DNA of 63,979 bases from NCBI RefSeq assembly GCF_000987955.1, contig NZ_LAZU01000035.1:1-63979 (forward strand). The letters run 5' to 3'. Both the position numbers and the translations under genes were made by a program. Origin of the DNA: Paenibacillus sp. DMB20. Its GTDB lineage: Bacteria > Bacillota > Bacilli > Paenibacillales > Paenibacillaceae. The notes beneath the pieces were generated by a model, which saw only the letters and a list, made by a program, of their open reading frames with translations, had not been told where the DNA came from and did not search any database. This document shows positions 9,435 through 18,622 of the stretch, one piece after another (the stretch's first letter is position 1; every line of letters starts with the position of its first letter).

Positions 9435-9929
9435 CTAAGCTTTTCCCCGGAGGCGGCGAAAAAACCGGGTCAGCAGCGCGGCACACTCTTCCTGCAGTAC
9501 GCCATGGGTTATTTCGGTCATATGATTGAAGCGGGGTTCTTGCAGAAGATTCATCAACGTGCCTGCACAGCCGGCTTTGGGGTCGGTAGTGCCGTAGACG
9601 ACCTGTGGCACGCGGGCTTGAACGATGGCTCCGGCGCACATGGGACAAGGCTCTAGCGTGACGTAGAGACGGCATTCCAACAGCCTCCATGCATCAAGAT
9701 GCCTGCTGGCGTCGCGGATGGCCACCATCTCCGCATGTGCGGTCGCATCAAAGGTCGTTTCACGCAAATTGTGGCCCCGGCCAATGATTTCCTCGCCGCG
9801 GACAATGACGGCACCGATGGGAACTTCGCCGAGAGCTTCCGCTTTTTTAGCTTCGGCAATGGCTTCCCGCATCCAATATTCATGATTATAGTTATCCACA
9901 GCGGTTGGATCGGAAATATCTTGGTTCAA
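9435..9929 (-). CDS. tadA: tRNA adenosine(34) deaminase
   Basis: Converts A34 to inosine in tRNA-Arg(ACG). It has the cytidine-deaminase zinc site HAEM plus PCPMCAG. PIGAVIV and FNHMTEITHGVLQEEC are family features. I choose TTG at 9929 because GAGAGGAG lies seven bases upstream (9937-9944); a TTG at 9974 has no ribosome site. That gives 165 aa. The gene is on the - strand here, whereas in B. subtilis tadA (yaaJ) runs with its neighbours and is followed directly by scr-dnaX. Here those lie about 49 kb away. The 5' end overlaps a DnaA-box cluster. Confidence 0.95.
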   Translation of the reverse strand: MNQDISDPTAVDNYNHEYWMREAIAEAKKAEALGEVPIGAVIVRGEEIIGRGHNLRETTFDATAHAEMVAIRDASRHLDAWRLLECRLYVTLEPCPMCAGAIVQARVPQVVYGTTDPKAGCAGTLMNLLQEPRFNHMTEITHGVLQEECAALLTRFFRRLRGKA

Positions 9930-10094
9930 ATCTGTAACTCCTCTCAAACTGGGACTAAAGTAGCTGTTATCCAACGAACATTCATTCGTTTGTTAACATG
10001 ATGTGTACACATTTGTGGATAAATCGAAAATTGTGCACAAAGTTATACACAATATCCACAGAAAGCCTGTGCATTTGTTAGCAATCTGTGGACA
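9892..10094. promoter_or_regulatory. cluster of DnaA-box-like sites
   Basis: Exact matches to TTATNCACA at 9892-9900 (TTATCCACA, +), 10014-10022 (reverse) and 10043-10051 (TTATACACA, +). A one-mismatch site abuts at 10052-10060. Two-mismatch sites lie at 9967-9975, 10031-10039 and 10086-10094. A very AT-rich stretch follows (10095-10135). It fills the ~350-bp gap between tadA and the kinase gene. dnaA itself is not in the window. Confidence 0.6.
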
Positions 10095-10282
10095 TGCAAT
10101 TTTTTATTATAACTCTTTTATTGTAGTGAATGCCCAGTGGAATAGCAACGAGGATGAAGGGGCTGTGATTATAAGCATTTGAAATTCAAAAAATCTTTTC
10201 AAACCCGCTGTCTCACGTTATCATAAAATATGACAGACTATGCCAGTTTCTTGTCAATGAGAGCCGAAAGGTGTAGATTCCT

Positions 10283-12587
10283 TTGTCCATCAAGACAAAA
10301 TTATCACTAATCATGTCCGTTTCCGTGCTCTTTATTTTGCTGCTTAACATAACGTTAAATTTCTACACCACGCAGGAAAATCTAAGGCAGGACAGTGAGA
10401 CCAAAATGGTCATGGCTGCAACCCAGATCGCCATTACCGTGGAACAGACGGAATTCAGCTCCACCTATGTGGACGGGGTATTTGGAGACCTTTTGCGCGT
10501 GGCATCCGTGAACGCCGCCAAGGCATTGGATCCCGATATCAATAACATAACGAATGAGGAATTGGGCGCGCTCAGCCGGGAGCTGGGCGTTGATCATATC
10601 TCCTTGTTGATCCAAACCGAAAACGACATTGTCGTTGCACGCTCCTCGGAGGCGGAAGAAATCGGATTGTCGACCCGGAGCTGGGGGTATTGGTATACTG
10701 CTTTTCAGGAGTTGTTTAAGTATACTCAGGTGCGTTCGGTAAAGGAAGGACAGACAGGGAATCATTTTTGGTCAGGTCCTTTCGAATTTTCTACTGCCAG
10801 ACCGGAATTTATCGATAAATGGGGCTATTATTACGACGGAAAGCGGAACTATATTATTGATCCGTATATTCGTAGTTCGAACATTAAGGACTTTGTCAAA
10901 ATCACAAGCCCCGACGTTGTGGTGGAACAGACGCTCGAATCCAATTCCCGGATTCTGGAGGTTACGGGCATTAATCCGGAAACATTCGGCAACATATATA
11001 TGGAGAGGGATGGAACCGACCGGATCCATTACAAGCTTGGCAACCGGCCGGTCAAATTCGGCACCTATGATTACGGCAGCTTGGAAGAAGACCAGGCTGC
11101 GGTCAAGCAGTCGGTCGCCACGGGAGATAGCGTGGTTTTTGTCACCACGGTGAACGGCAAAAAAGTGATGAAAAGCTTTATTCCGATTAAAATCGAGAAT
11201 AAAGCTCCATATGTCATTAGTGTAGTGATGGACTATGAGGCCATTTCCTCCGTCATGCGGGAGCAGATGATCAGCCTGGTGGCCATTTCGCTCGTGCTGC
11301 TGGAGATCGTTATTTTTGGGAGTTACATTGTGGCGGGCTATTTCACCAAACCGATTCAGGCGATCCTGGGAACGGTCAACGAGGTCGCGGATGGAAACTT
11401 TGACCGTCGGCTGGAAGTGACCAGTCGGGACGAGTTGGGGCAGCTCTCCTGCAGGATCAATGCGATGACACGCAATCTGGGTCACTATACGAGCCAGCTG
11501 AAACAAATGGTGGATGAGCACCAATCGGTAAAGGAATACCTGGAATCCGTTATCAACCAGACCGCGGACGCAATCCACACAACGGATATCGAAGGCAAGG
11601 TCATCAGCGTCAACAAAGCATTTGAGCAGCTGTATGGCTGGAAAAGTTATGAGGCCATTGGACGTAAACTTGATATCGTGCCGCCGGAGTTGGAGGATGA
11701 AGAAAAAAGAACGGCTGAAGCGTCTCCTCGCCGGAGAACGGCTGGCTCCGATCGAAACTGTGCGAAAGCAAAAGGACGGCAGCATGATTGAGGTCAGCGT
11801 AACCATGTCCCCAATCGAGGATGATGCCGGCCGCATTACTTCGTTCATCAGCGTGTCGCGGGATGTAACAGAACGCAACCGGATGGAGGAGCTTCTGCGC
11901 CGGTCCGAGAAGCTGACAACGGTCGGACAGCTGGCTGCGGGCGTGGCTCATGAAATCCGAAATCCGCTGACGACGCTTCGCGGCTTCCTCCAGCTGCAGC
12001 AGCAGACGCATAAGGTAAATCCGGAACATATCGGCCTGATGCTGTCCGAGCTCGACAGAATCAACTTGATCGTAAGCGAGTTCCTCATTCTGGCGAAACC
12101 GCAGGCGGTCCGTTTTCAGGAGAAGGATTTGCGTTTTATCATGAAGGATGTCCTATCCTTGCTCAATACTCAGGCTCATTTATATGGCGTTGAGTTTAGC
12201 CTGAATTATTTGGACGATCCGGTTTTTGTCCATTGCGAAGAGAACCAGCTGAAGCAGGTATTTATCAATGTCCTTAAAAATGCAGTCGAGGCCATGCCGG
12301 ACGGGGGATTGGTCAAGATCGAAATTGCTAGGCTGGACTTCGAGGAGGTTGCCGTAACCATTACCGACAAAGGCGAGGGAATTCCGAAAGAGCTGCTTCC
12401 TCATATCGGCGAACCCTTCATTACCAGTAAGGATACCGGCACCGGCCTGGGCCTGATGGTCAGTCAGAGAATCATACAGTCTCATCGGGGTACGATCGAG
12501 ATAGAAAGCGAGGTTGGAAAAGGAACAACGGTCGTTATCCTTCTTCCAACTTCAGCTAGCAGCAGAAGACCAGAAAGCGAATCTTAG
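10283..12587 (+). CDS. PAS/HAMP sensor histidine kinase, sporulation-kinase-like (frame broken once)
   Basis: Membrane sensor kinase of about 767 aa after correction. Order: TM helix (~8-28), extracytoplasmic sensor region (~30-335, Cache-like by size and position), second TM (~335-357), HAMP (~360-410), PAS (~430-540), HisKA with phospho-acceptor His556 in GVAHEIRNPLTTLRG, then HATPase_c with GEGIPKE and GTGLGL. The HisKA sequence is of the KinA/KinB/KinE sort, which phosphorylate Spo0F; spo0F is at 52.7 kb. There is no response regulator beside it, also typical of phosphorelay kinases. TTG at 10283 follows GAAAGG. One extra A at 11703-11708 breaks the frame between PAS and HisKA. Confidence 0.88.
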
Positions 12588-12609
12588 TTAAAGATGGAGA
12601 GGGTACAGC

Positions 12610-13314
12610 TTGAGAATCAATAAATTCATCAGTGAAACGGGCTTTTGCTCCCGCAGGGAAGCGGACAAGCTTGTAGAGAGCGGTCAGGTGACCATCAATG
12701 GGGTAACAGCCGTCCTGGGCAGTCAGGCCGAAGAGGGAGACGATGTCCGGATCAATGGACGCAGACTGGGTGAAAAGAAGCAGAAGCATGTTTATATTGC
12801 CTTAAACAAACCGGTTGGCATCACAAGCACGACAGAGTCGCATATCAAAGGAAATATTGTCGATTTCGTCGGCCACAAGGAGCGCATTTTTCCCATTGGC
12901 CGGCTGGACAAAGATTCCGAGGGCCTTATCCTCCTAACGAGCGACGGCGATATTGTAAATAAAATACTGCGTTCGGAAGGCAAGCATGAAAAAGAGTATA
13001 TCGTTACGGTGGACCGCCCCATCACCGAAGCTTTTGTCAAGGGGATGTCGGGCGGGGTAAAAATCCTCGGGGAAATGACCCTCCCTTGCACGGTGACCCG
13101 CATGTCGGAGCGAACGTTTCGCATCATCTTGACCGAGGGGAAAAACCGTCAAATCCGCCGCATGTGCAGCGCTTTTGGTTATGAGGTGAGGAGGCTGCAG
13201 CGCATCCGGATTATGAATATCCGCCTGGGAGGCCAGAAGACGGGCTCATGGCGCGATCTGACCGAACAAGAAAAGTTAGAGCTGGGCAGGCTTTTGAATT
13301 ACAAACTGATCTAA
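12610..13314 (+). CDS. rluF: 23S rRNA pseudouridine synthase, RluF-like
   Basis: RsuA/RluB/E/F family enzyme that isomerises a uridine in rRNA. The 234 aa begin with an S4 RNA-binding domain (MRINKFISETGFCSRREAD), followed by the catalytic core with GRLDKDSEGLILLT (catalytic Asp) and the C-terminal EGKNRQIRRMC motif. The form is closest to RluF (U2604) in my judgement, but RsuA cannot be excluded. TTG start at 12610, just after the kinase stop with GGAGAGGG between; it may be cotranscribed with the kinase. Intact frame. Confidence 0.85.
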   Translation: MRINKFISETGFCSRREADKLVESGQVTINGVTAVLGSQAEEGDDVRINGRRLGEKKQKHVYIALNKPVGITSTTESHIKGNIVDFVGHKERIFPIGRLDKDSEGLILLTSDGDIVNKILRSEGKHEKEYIVTVDRPITEAFVKGMSGGVKILGEMTLPCTVTRMSERTFRIILTEGKNRQIRRMCSAFGYEVRRLQRIRIMNIRLGGQKTGSWRDLTEQEKLELGRLLNYKLI

Positions 13315-13318
13315 ATGC

Positions 13319-13370
13319 AAAAAAGACAACCGGCGTTCAGGCATTCGCCTTTAGCCGGTTGTCTTTTTTT
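13319..13370. terminator. bidirectional terminator, rluF / motB
   Basis: Stem aaaaaagacaaccggc / gccggttgtcttttttt between convergent genes, with A-run and T-run flanks on both sides. Confidence 0.92.
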
Positions 13371-13388
13371 GCATGGAACCACTCTTAT

Positions 13389-14215
13389 TTATTTCGCGTC
13401 TTTAGCGTTCGTAACGTTGGTGTACGTATTGTTATCCTGGTACTTGCGGATAATGGATACTTCTACCCGGCGGTTTTTTCGCTCGCCCGTCCGGTGTATT
13501 GTTATTTGCGATCGGATGATATTCGCTATAACCGATCGACATAAAGCGTTTCGGGTCCAGGGATTCGTTCAGCAGCAGGATTTTCATGAACTGCAGTGCT
13601 CGGTCGGAGCTGAGGTCCCAGTTGGACGGATATTTCATGTTGTTCTGCGGAACGTTGTCCGTATGTCCGGAAACGATGATGTCATAACCCGGTACCTGCT
13701 GAAGCATGACGGAAATTTCTTTGGCGAGCTTACGCGCCTCCGGCTTTACAACCGCCTCACCGGAGTCAAACAGGGCATTATCCCGTATGGTGATCATCAG
13801 CTGGGAGTAGTTTAGCTTCGTGCTCAGCTGCGTTGTCAGGCCATTATTCTTGATATATTTATCCAGCTGCTTTTTCAGCTTCTCCAAATCCTGTTGTTCT
13901 TTTTTCATCAGCTCGGAACGTTTTTTTGTCCGGTTTTGGAGCGGGTATAGAGTTCATCGCTTTGTTATCGCCGATGTTCGAAGGGTCCTTGCTTGGCTCC
14001 GATTTGTTGTACTCCAGGACGCCTACGCCGCCGTTCAGCACTACATTAAAGGCTTCGCTCATCTCTTGAAATTTCTTGGCGTCGGTTGCACTCATGGCGT
14101 AAAGCACCAGGAACAGGGCGAGCAAAAGAGTCAGAAGGTCCGCATAGGGCAGCAGCCAGGATTCGTCGGCATGCTCTTCATGGGGCTCGTGTCTAGTCTT
14201 TTTGCTCACTAGCAC
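13389..14215 (-). CDS. motB: Flagellar motor stator protein MotB (frame broken twice)
   Basis: Peptidoglycan-anchored stator subunit. The N-terminus has the plug/TM helix with the proton-binding Asp in WLLPYADLLTLLLALF. The OmpA-like periplasmic domain carries SGHTDNVP and SSDRALQFM. Two extra bases break the frame: in the T run 13921-13927, between TM and linker, and in 13474-13479 near the C-terminus (restores GRAKNRRVEVSIIRKYQ). Corrected length about 274 aa. Start GTG, either 14215 or the one at 14206 (giving MSKKTRHEPHEE); both overlap the end of motA and a GGGAGG is upstream, favouring 14206. Confidence 0.92.
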
Positions 14216-14993
14216 CAGCCTCCCTTTCGTTCATTTTAAGCCGCTCCGAAGGCGTCAGGAAGACGGACAGCTTTTGGCTGATGGCCATGGTGGATACGCC
14301 GGATTGAATGGACAAAAGGCCTTCCACCATCATAAGGCGGATTTCCACTTCGCGCTTGGACAAGCGCTTCAGCTTGTTCGCTGTCGGGTGACAGATGACA
14401 TAACCGGTAAAAATACCGAGCAGCGTGGCGATAAAGGCTGCCCCGATCGCTATGGCGAGCTGCGTCATATCACTCATCTGGCCCAGGGCCGCGATCAGAC
14501 CGATAACCGCACCCAATACCCCAAGGGATGGCGCGTACATGCCGGCCTGGGAGAAGATGAGCGCGCCGGCACGGTGCCGCTCCTCGGTGGCGTTGATGTC
14601 CTCCATCAAAACATCGCTCACGAATTCCTGATCGTTGCCGTCGATAATCATGCGCATTCCGTTGCGCAAGAAGGCATCATCGATTTCCTCCACCTTGGAC
14701 TCCAGCGCTAACAGACCTTCCCGGCGGGTGATGGATGCCCATTCCATGAACATGGAGATCAGCTCGGCCTTGTCCATGAGCTTTTGCTTCACAAACGTCA
14801 TTTTAATGAGCTTTGGAACTTTCTTGAGCTCTGCCATCGGAAAGCCGATGAACAGGGTTGCCGCCGTACCGCCCAAAATAATGACGAAGGCAGCAGGATT
14901 AACTAAAGCGGTAAGTGGCGCATGCTTTAACACCATACCGGCCAGTACGGACACAACACCTAAAATCAAACCGATAATTGTTGCAATTTCCAT
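14193..14993 (-). CDS. motA: Flagellar motor stator protein MotA
   Basis: Inner-membrane stator subunit that forms the ion channel with MotB. The 266 aa have four TM helices: two at the N-terminus (MEIATIIGLILG; PAAFVIILGG) and two in the second half (YAPSLGVLGAVIGLI; LAIAIGAAFIATLLG) around the large cytoplasmic loop. ATG at 14993 follows GAGGTG; longer in-frame extensions lack a ribosome site. Overlaps motB, as usual for this translationally coupled pair. No other flagellar gene is in the window. Confidence 0.95.
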   Translation of the reverse strand: MEIATIIGLILGVVSVLAGMVLKHAPLTALVNPAAFVIILGGTAATLFIGFPMAELKKVPKLIKMTFVKQKLMDKAELISMFMEWASITRREGLLALESKVEEIDDAFLRNGMRMIIDGNDQEFVSDVLMEDINATEERHRAGALIFSQAGMYAPSLGVLGAVIGLIAALGQMSDMTQLAIAIGAAFIATLLGIFTGYVICHPTANKLKRLSKREVEIRLMMVEGLLSIQSGVSTMAISQKLSVFLTPSERLKMNEREAGASEQKD

Positions 14994-15186
14994 AATACAC
15001 CTCATCCATGAGAAAGTAAGTAACGAATCCATTCGTATTGCCTCCCGAAAAGAGGCAGTGTCGTGCATATTAGCGCATTACCCTATTTATCGTCACGTTG
15101 GCCTTTTTTTTTTTAGCCGTAATTTCCGGTATAATATGATCAGGGGAAAATGAATGTGGGAAAACAGGAAGAAAGGAGTGAGTCGG

Positions 15187-15480
15187 ATGGGTGTCAGGCA
15201 TGGACGGGATTACGGTGAAATATTGACGGAATTTACGATGGCGGTCGGACGGATTCCGGACAGCTATGTCTTTTTTGAGATGGATGTGAATGACTGGGAT
15301 GACCTTAACGACACGGAAAAAAACGAGGTTCATGAAGCGCTCGCGGAAGACTTGTTTTACGCGCTCGGTACAGAGCCGGTCATACCGGTTGGAAGCGGGG
15401 TTGTTATTCACGACCAGACACAGCATCGGATACATATTCTAATCGGAGAAGAGGAATTGGCTTTTGTGGCTCTGGTGTAA
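15187..15480 (+). CDS. Conserved hypothetical protein
   Basis: 97 aa, ATG at 15187 behind AAAGGAG (15172-15178). Soluble and acidic, with no signal or TM. The central part is rich in Glu/Asp and the C-terminus (QHRIHILIGEEELAFVAL) looks like two beta strands. I do not recognise the family. It is divergent from motA, with a TATAAT at 15130-15135 in front of it, and is followed by phhB 109 nt later. Confidence 0.7.
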   Translation: MGVRHGRDYGEILTEFTMAVGRIPDSYVFFEMDVNDWDDLNDTEKNEVHEALAEDLFYALGTEPVIPVGSGVVIHDQTQHRIHILIGEEELAFVALV

Positions 15481-15589
15481 CCGGGGTTATGTACCGTGCG
15501 GGCGGAGAATAGACTAGATTTTGATGATGAACCGGCACGGGTGTGCTGCAGCCGCTGGCGGAGAGGTTTTTTTGGGGGAGGAAGATAGG

Positions 15590-15889
15590 ATGCTGTATAC
15601 ACAGCAGGAAGTGGAAGCCCATCTTGAAAAGCTTGAGGGGTGGGAATTGGAGCAGGGGCGATGGATTGTGCGCAAGTACACCTTCCCTGCATTTATGAAA
15701 GGCATTGCTTTCGTTGATGACGTAGCAGCCATTTCGGAAGCGTTCGGGCACCATCCGTATATAACCATCGATTACAAAACCGTGACGCTGCGGCTGACTT
15801 CCTGGGATGACGGCGGAATCACGGCGGTGGATATCAAAGAGGCCCAGCAGTTCAATGAAGCATACGAAAAAAAGCCGCTCCAAGGATAA
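15590..15889 (+). CDS. phhB: 4a-hydroxytetrahydrobiopterin dehydratase (PCD/DCoH family)
   Basis: Dehydrates pterin-4a-carbinolamine; many bacterial members act outside phenylalanine hydroxylation (for example in molybdopterin processing). 99 aa. The family signature is present as GHHPYITIDYKTV, containing the active-site His pair, and the flanking TFPAF...F pattern fits. ATG at 15590 follows GGGGGAGG. No phenylalanine hydroxylase lies nearby. The 160 nt after it up to the next gene's terminator show nothing recognisable. Confidence 0.88.
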   Translation: MLYTQQEVEAHLEKLEGWELEQGRWIVRKYTFPAFMKGIAFVDDVAAISEAFGHHPYITIDYKTVTLRLTSWDDGGITAVDIKEAQQFNEAYEKKPLQG

Positions 15890-16045
15890 CGAGAAGCAGG
15901 AGTAGAAGGCCGCTTCTGTTTCGGGTTGAAACAGAAACTCCCGCTGGTGGCTGGCCGCGTAACGAAACGTAAACCTGCTTATCTCGGAGAGAACAGAAGC
16001 ATGCGGCGGAACGTTAACTCTTGCGATGCAAGGAGCGGATTTCAA

Positions 16046-16089
16046 GAAAAAAACACGCCTGGATCAGGAATCGGTCCAAGCGTGTTTTT
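16046..16089. terminator. terminator of the cytochrome c gene
   Basis: Stem aaacacgcctgga / tccaagcgtgttt with A-run on the left and T-run on the right. It serves the - strand gene and may also stop readthrough from phhB. Confidence 0.88.
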
Positions 16090-16101
16090 GTTAAACGCGT
16101 A

Positions 16102-16464
16102 TTATTTTTTCTCTGATAGATAAAGGGCTACATTCGCGATTTCTTCCGGTTTTAACTGATCTTTAAAAGCAGGCATGCCTTTACGGCCTTTCGTGATGAC
16201 GTTAAACAAGGCGTCCTTATCCAAGTGTCCGCCCACTTGATTGAGCGCCGGTCCCGCTCCGCCCTGAAGCTGGTCGCCGTGGCAGGAAATGCAGCTCGCT
16301 TTCACCGTCGCTTCCGCTGCGGCTTTATCAAGCGTCACTTCCGGCATGGTCGGTTTTGCTTCTTCGGCCACTTCTTCTTTCCCTGGAAGCGTAAACATCA
16401 GCACAAGGGCCAACGTACATGCGACGAAGAATAATCCGCTCATAATCCATTTTTGCATCGTCAT
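16102..16464 (-). CDS. Membrane-anchored c-type cytochrome (c550/CccA-like)
   Basis: About 120 aa with one N-terminal TM anchor (MQKWIMSGLFFVACTLALVLMF), a short acidic linker and a class I cytochrome c domain with heme-binding CISCH and an axial Met in KGMPAFKDQL. It is like B. subtilis CccA (c550) in size and layout: an electron carrier on the outer face of the membrane, probably between the bc complex and an oxidase. ATG at 16464 has AAGGGA just upstream; ATG at 16458 is an equally plausible start. The much longer N-terminal open frame up to 16608 overlaps the upstream gene and has no ribosome site. Confidence 0.88.
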   Translation of the reverse strand: MTMQKWIMSGLFFVACTLALVLMFTLPGKEEVAEEAKPTMPEVTLDKAAAEATVKASCISCHGDQLQGGAGPALNQVGGHLDKDALFNVITKGRKGMPAFKDQLKPEEIANVALYLSEKK

Positions 16465-16604
16465 ATCGTCCCTTCTTATGTATACTGCATTAGCTACTAT
16501 TATAAACGAACATACAAAGACATCATAGCAGTTGTGACAAAAAAAAGCAACATAAACGATCCAGACTTCAGAAAAATTACACAAAATTGTGCTGTTTTTC
16601 ATAG

Positions 16605-17126
16605 TCATGGTTGATGTTGTGAGGAATGGCTGCCGGAACGCGGCGGTGAATAAACCATGCAGTAAAACATCGCCATGCCTGAAGGCGTCATGCGCTCATA
16701 GGAATCGGTGATGACAAATCCGGCCTTGCGGTAGGTCCGGATCGCCCGCTCATTCCACGTGAGCACCTCGAGGTCTATTTCGTCATGAGGTTTCCGCTGC
16801 CGGGCTTCCCGTACGACGGCCTCCACAAACCGTTTACCCATTCCGTTTCCGCACCAATCAGGACGCATGCCGAGGCCGATCCGGAGTACTCCCTCCATCG
16901 GAAACAACTGGGCAAAGCCCCACAGCCGCCGCTTCTCGTCAAGGATCGACACATATTGCTGCTGCCGTATATAGGGGTCACCAAATTCAATCCCGAGCTG
17001 CACCATCTGCTCCCAGGGAAGCCAGCCGTAAATGTTGTAAGGCGGCGGATAGGACCAGGTGCATATTTCAGCAGCGTGCTCGGCTTGCATGGGAGCCGTT
17101 TGAAACTTCGGTTGCCCGTGTATCAT
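16605..17126 (-). CDS. GNAT-family N-acetyltransferase
   Basis: 173 aa acetyl-CoA-dependent transferase of unknown substrate. The acetyl-CoA loop is visible as RPDWCGNGMGKRFVEAV (motif A, Q/RxxGxG/A type), and the following LEVLTWNERAIRTYRKAGF is motif B. ATG at 17126 follows AAGGAG. Upstream of the cytochrome c gene on the same strand; the NlpC gene and its terminator lie before it. Confidence 0.88.
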   Translation of the reverse strand: MIHGQPKFQTAPMQAEHAAEICTWSYPPPYNIYGWLPWEQMVQLGIEFGDPYIRQQQYVSILDEKRRLWGFAQLFPMEGVLRIGLGMRPDWCGNGMGKRFVEAVVREARQRKPHDEIDLEVLTWNERAIRTYRKAGFVITDSYERMTPSGMAMFYCMVYSPPRSGSHSSQHQP

Positions 17127-17158
17127 GACACTCCACTCCTTCTGCTATGAATGGCGAT

Positions 17159-17200
17159 GAAAAAACCCGCTCCAAGAAGGCAGGCTTCTCTTTCGCGGGT
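17159..17200 (-). terminator. terminator of the first NlpC/P60 gene
   Basis: Reading on the - strand: acccgcgaaag...gcgggttttttc with an inner agaag/cttct stem. It lies 36 nt after the stop at 17236. Confidence 0.85.
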
Positions 17201-17235
17201 ATTGCGATCCAGATGGGATGGTATGTAATTCAGGA

Positions 17236-17703
17236 CTATTCCGCGGCGAAACTTTCATAAGCCGAATCCGCCATAACCCGTTTCGCTCCGATAAAGCGTT
17301 CCGCATAGTAGCCGTCGTTTAGGCGATTGGTAACGACACCGCGCGAGGTCGAGGAATGCGCGAACTTTCCGTCCCCGATAAATATGCCCACATGCGATAC
17401 GCCTCTGCCGGTTGTATTGAAAAAGACGAGATCTCCGGGTCGGAGTTCCTCACGGGAGACATATTCCCCCATTTCAAACTGGGAGCCTGACTGATGGGGC
17501 AGGTCCAGCCCAAGAGCCGAAAACACATACATCGTGAATCCGGAGCAATCAAAGCCGCTTGTCGTCGCTCCTCCGTAAATATATGGAGTCCCAAGCAGCT
17601 GATCAATCTCCTGATCGAGCTTGCTGTCTGCAAAAGCGCTGCCTACGCCTGCCGAAAGCAACAGGGTAACGCCGAGCACGGTTGACGCCAATTTCTTCAG
17701 CAT
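17236..17703 (-). CDS. Secreted NlpC/P60 cell-wall endopeptidase, paralog 1
   Basis: 155 aa: signal peptide (to about residue 25, cleavage after SAFA), then a single NlpC/P60 domain with the catalytic Cys in GFDCSGF, His in GVSHVGIF and a third polar residue in KFAHSST. It should cleave peptide cross-links or stems of peptidoglycan outside the cell; no binding (SH3/LysM) domain. ATG at 17703, GGAG upstream. About 60% identical by eye to the gene at 18134-18607, so a tandem duplication. Its leader keeps only the 3' part of the c-di-AMP riboswitch found before the other copy. Confidence 0.93.
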   Translation of the reverse strand: MLKKLASTVLGVTLLLSAGVGSAFADSKLDQEIDQLLGTPYIYGGATTSGFDCSGFTMYVFSALGLDLPHQSGSQFEMGEYVSREELRPGDLVFFNTTGRGVSHVGIFIGDGKFAHSSTSRGVVTNRLNDGYYAERFIGAKRVMADSAYESFAAE

Positions 17704-17717
17704 ATTGATCTCCTTTC

Positions 17718-17778
17718 ACTGCTTGCGGTGTTAGCTTTGGGATGCGGGTTTGGGTTCCCGGCCCTTAACGTTCTATGT
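17718..17778 (-). promoter_or_regulatory. truncated remnant of a c-di-AMP (ydaO) riboswitch
   Basis: The leader of paralog 1 contains gggaaccc and agctaacaccgcaagc, the 3' signature of the ydaO/yuaA motif (normally CCGAACCC...AGCTAACCTCG). The 5' half (GGGGGA...GGGTGAAT) is missing. Compared with the leader of paralog 2, about 100 nt is absent. It is probably not ligand-responsive. Confidence 0.6.
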
Positions 17779-17819
17779 AATAAAGCCCTTACATTGATGA
17801 CAAATCTGTTACTGACACT

Positions 17820-17849
17820 ATTCTAGCAGAGTGCTTGTCTGCTTGGCAA
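17820..17849 (-). promoter_or_regulatory. sigma-A promoter of NlpC/P60 paralog 1
   Basis: On the - strand: TTGCCA (17849-17844), 18-base spacer, TAGAAT (17825-17820). Spacer end 'actctgc' and the sequence after the -10 are shared with the promoter of paralog 2. The stretch 17850-18070 holds no gene. Confidence 0.7.
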
Positions 17850-18070
17850 TTGTTTCTTGCCGTCATCATTTGAAGGAAGATGTGCAAGGATGTCAAAGTT
17901 CCGAATTTTTTTTAGCAAAAACATGTTTAGCGGGGCTAAAACGGGGTATATGAAGAATAAGACGCGGGGCTTGGAAAAATTAAATTCGGTTTTTGTGGAT
18001 TTTTTTTTTAAAAGAGCCGAACTTTTTCCGGAGTTTAAACGTCTATAAAGTATAGAGGAAACGAAAAAAG

Positions 18071-18112
18071 AAAAAAGCCCCGAAAGAGATGGTGGTGCAT
18101 CTCTTTCGGGGA
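18071..18112 (-). terminator. terminator of the second NlpC/P60 gene
   Basis: Near-perfect stem ccccgaaagagatg / catctctttcgggg, then T-run on the - strand. Confidence 0.93.
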
Positions 18113-18133
18113 CATGTACGAAAAGGTTATCGA

Positions 18134-18607
18134 TTAGTTGTAGTTCGCGGCGACGGCTTTGTACTTGCTTGCGCTCATGACACGCTTGGCGCCGACATAA
18201 CGTTTGGCGAAATAGCTTTGACTGAGTGAGGTGATGGTGACACCTTTGGAAGTAGAGGAATGTGCAAATTTGCCGCCGCCTACATAAATCCCGACATGGG
18301 AGATGCCTCGGCCAGAGGTATTGAAGAACACGAGATCCCCGGCTTTCAGTTTGCTTTTGGGAATGGCAGTACCCATTTTATACTGGGAAGACGATGCCCG
18401 AGGGAGCGTAAGCCCAAGCTTCTTGAACACATAACTTGTAAATCCCGAGCAATCAAATCCTCTGGTCGTGGTCCCGCCCATTTTGTAGGAGACGCCAATG
18501 ACGGGTTTGATGGCACTGTTCAGCTTGGAATCCGCGAAAGCGCTTCCCGCACTAAGCGTAAGGGCAAGCGTCAAGCCTATAGAGACGGCAGTTAACTTCT
18601 TTTTCAA
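18134..18607 (-). CDS. Secreted NlpC/P60 cell-wall endopeptidase, paralog 2
   Basis: 157 aa, signal peptide (cleavage after SAFA) and one NlpC/P60 domain with GFDCSGF (Cys), GISHVGIY (His) and KFAHSST. Extracellular peptidoglycan hydrolase. The start is TTG at 18607 with GGAAGGAG upstream. The mRNA leader carries a c-di-AMP riboswitch, a known control element of cell-wall hydrolase genes in Bacilli. The ribosome site follows the riboswitch P1 helix closely, so control of translation start is possible; I see no separate terminator between the aptamer and the start. Confidence 0.94.
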   Translation of the reverse strand: MKKKLTAVSIGLTLALTLSAGSAFADSKLNSAIKPVIGVSYKMGGTTTRGFDCSGFTSYVFKKLGLTLPRASSSQYKMGTAIPKSKLKAGDLVFFNTSGRGISHVGIYVGGGKFAHSSTSKGVTITSLSQSYFAKRYVGAKRVMSASKYKAVAANYN

Positions 18608-18622
18608 ATGAAAGCTCCTTCC

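Noticed and set aside
11622..12587. stand-alone soluble histidine kinase
   Set aside because: Continuation of the sensor kinase after one extra A.
17857..18048. 63-codon frame between the NlpC genes
   Set aside because: Low complexity, overlaps promoter and leader of paralog 1, no ribosome site.
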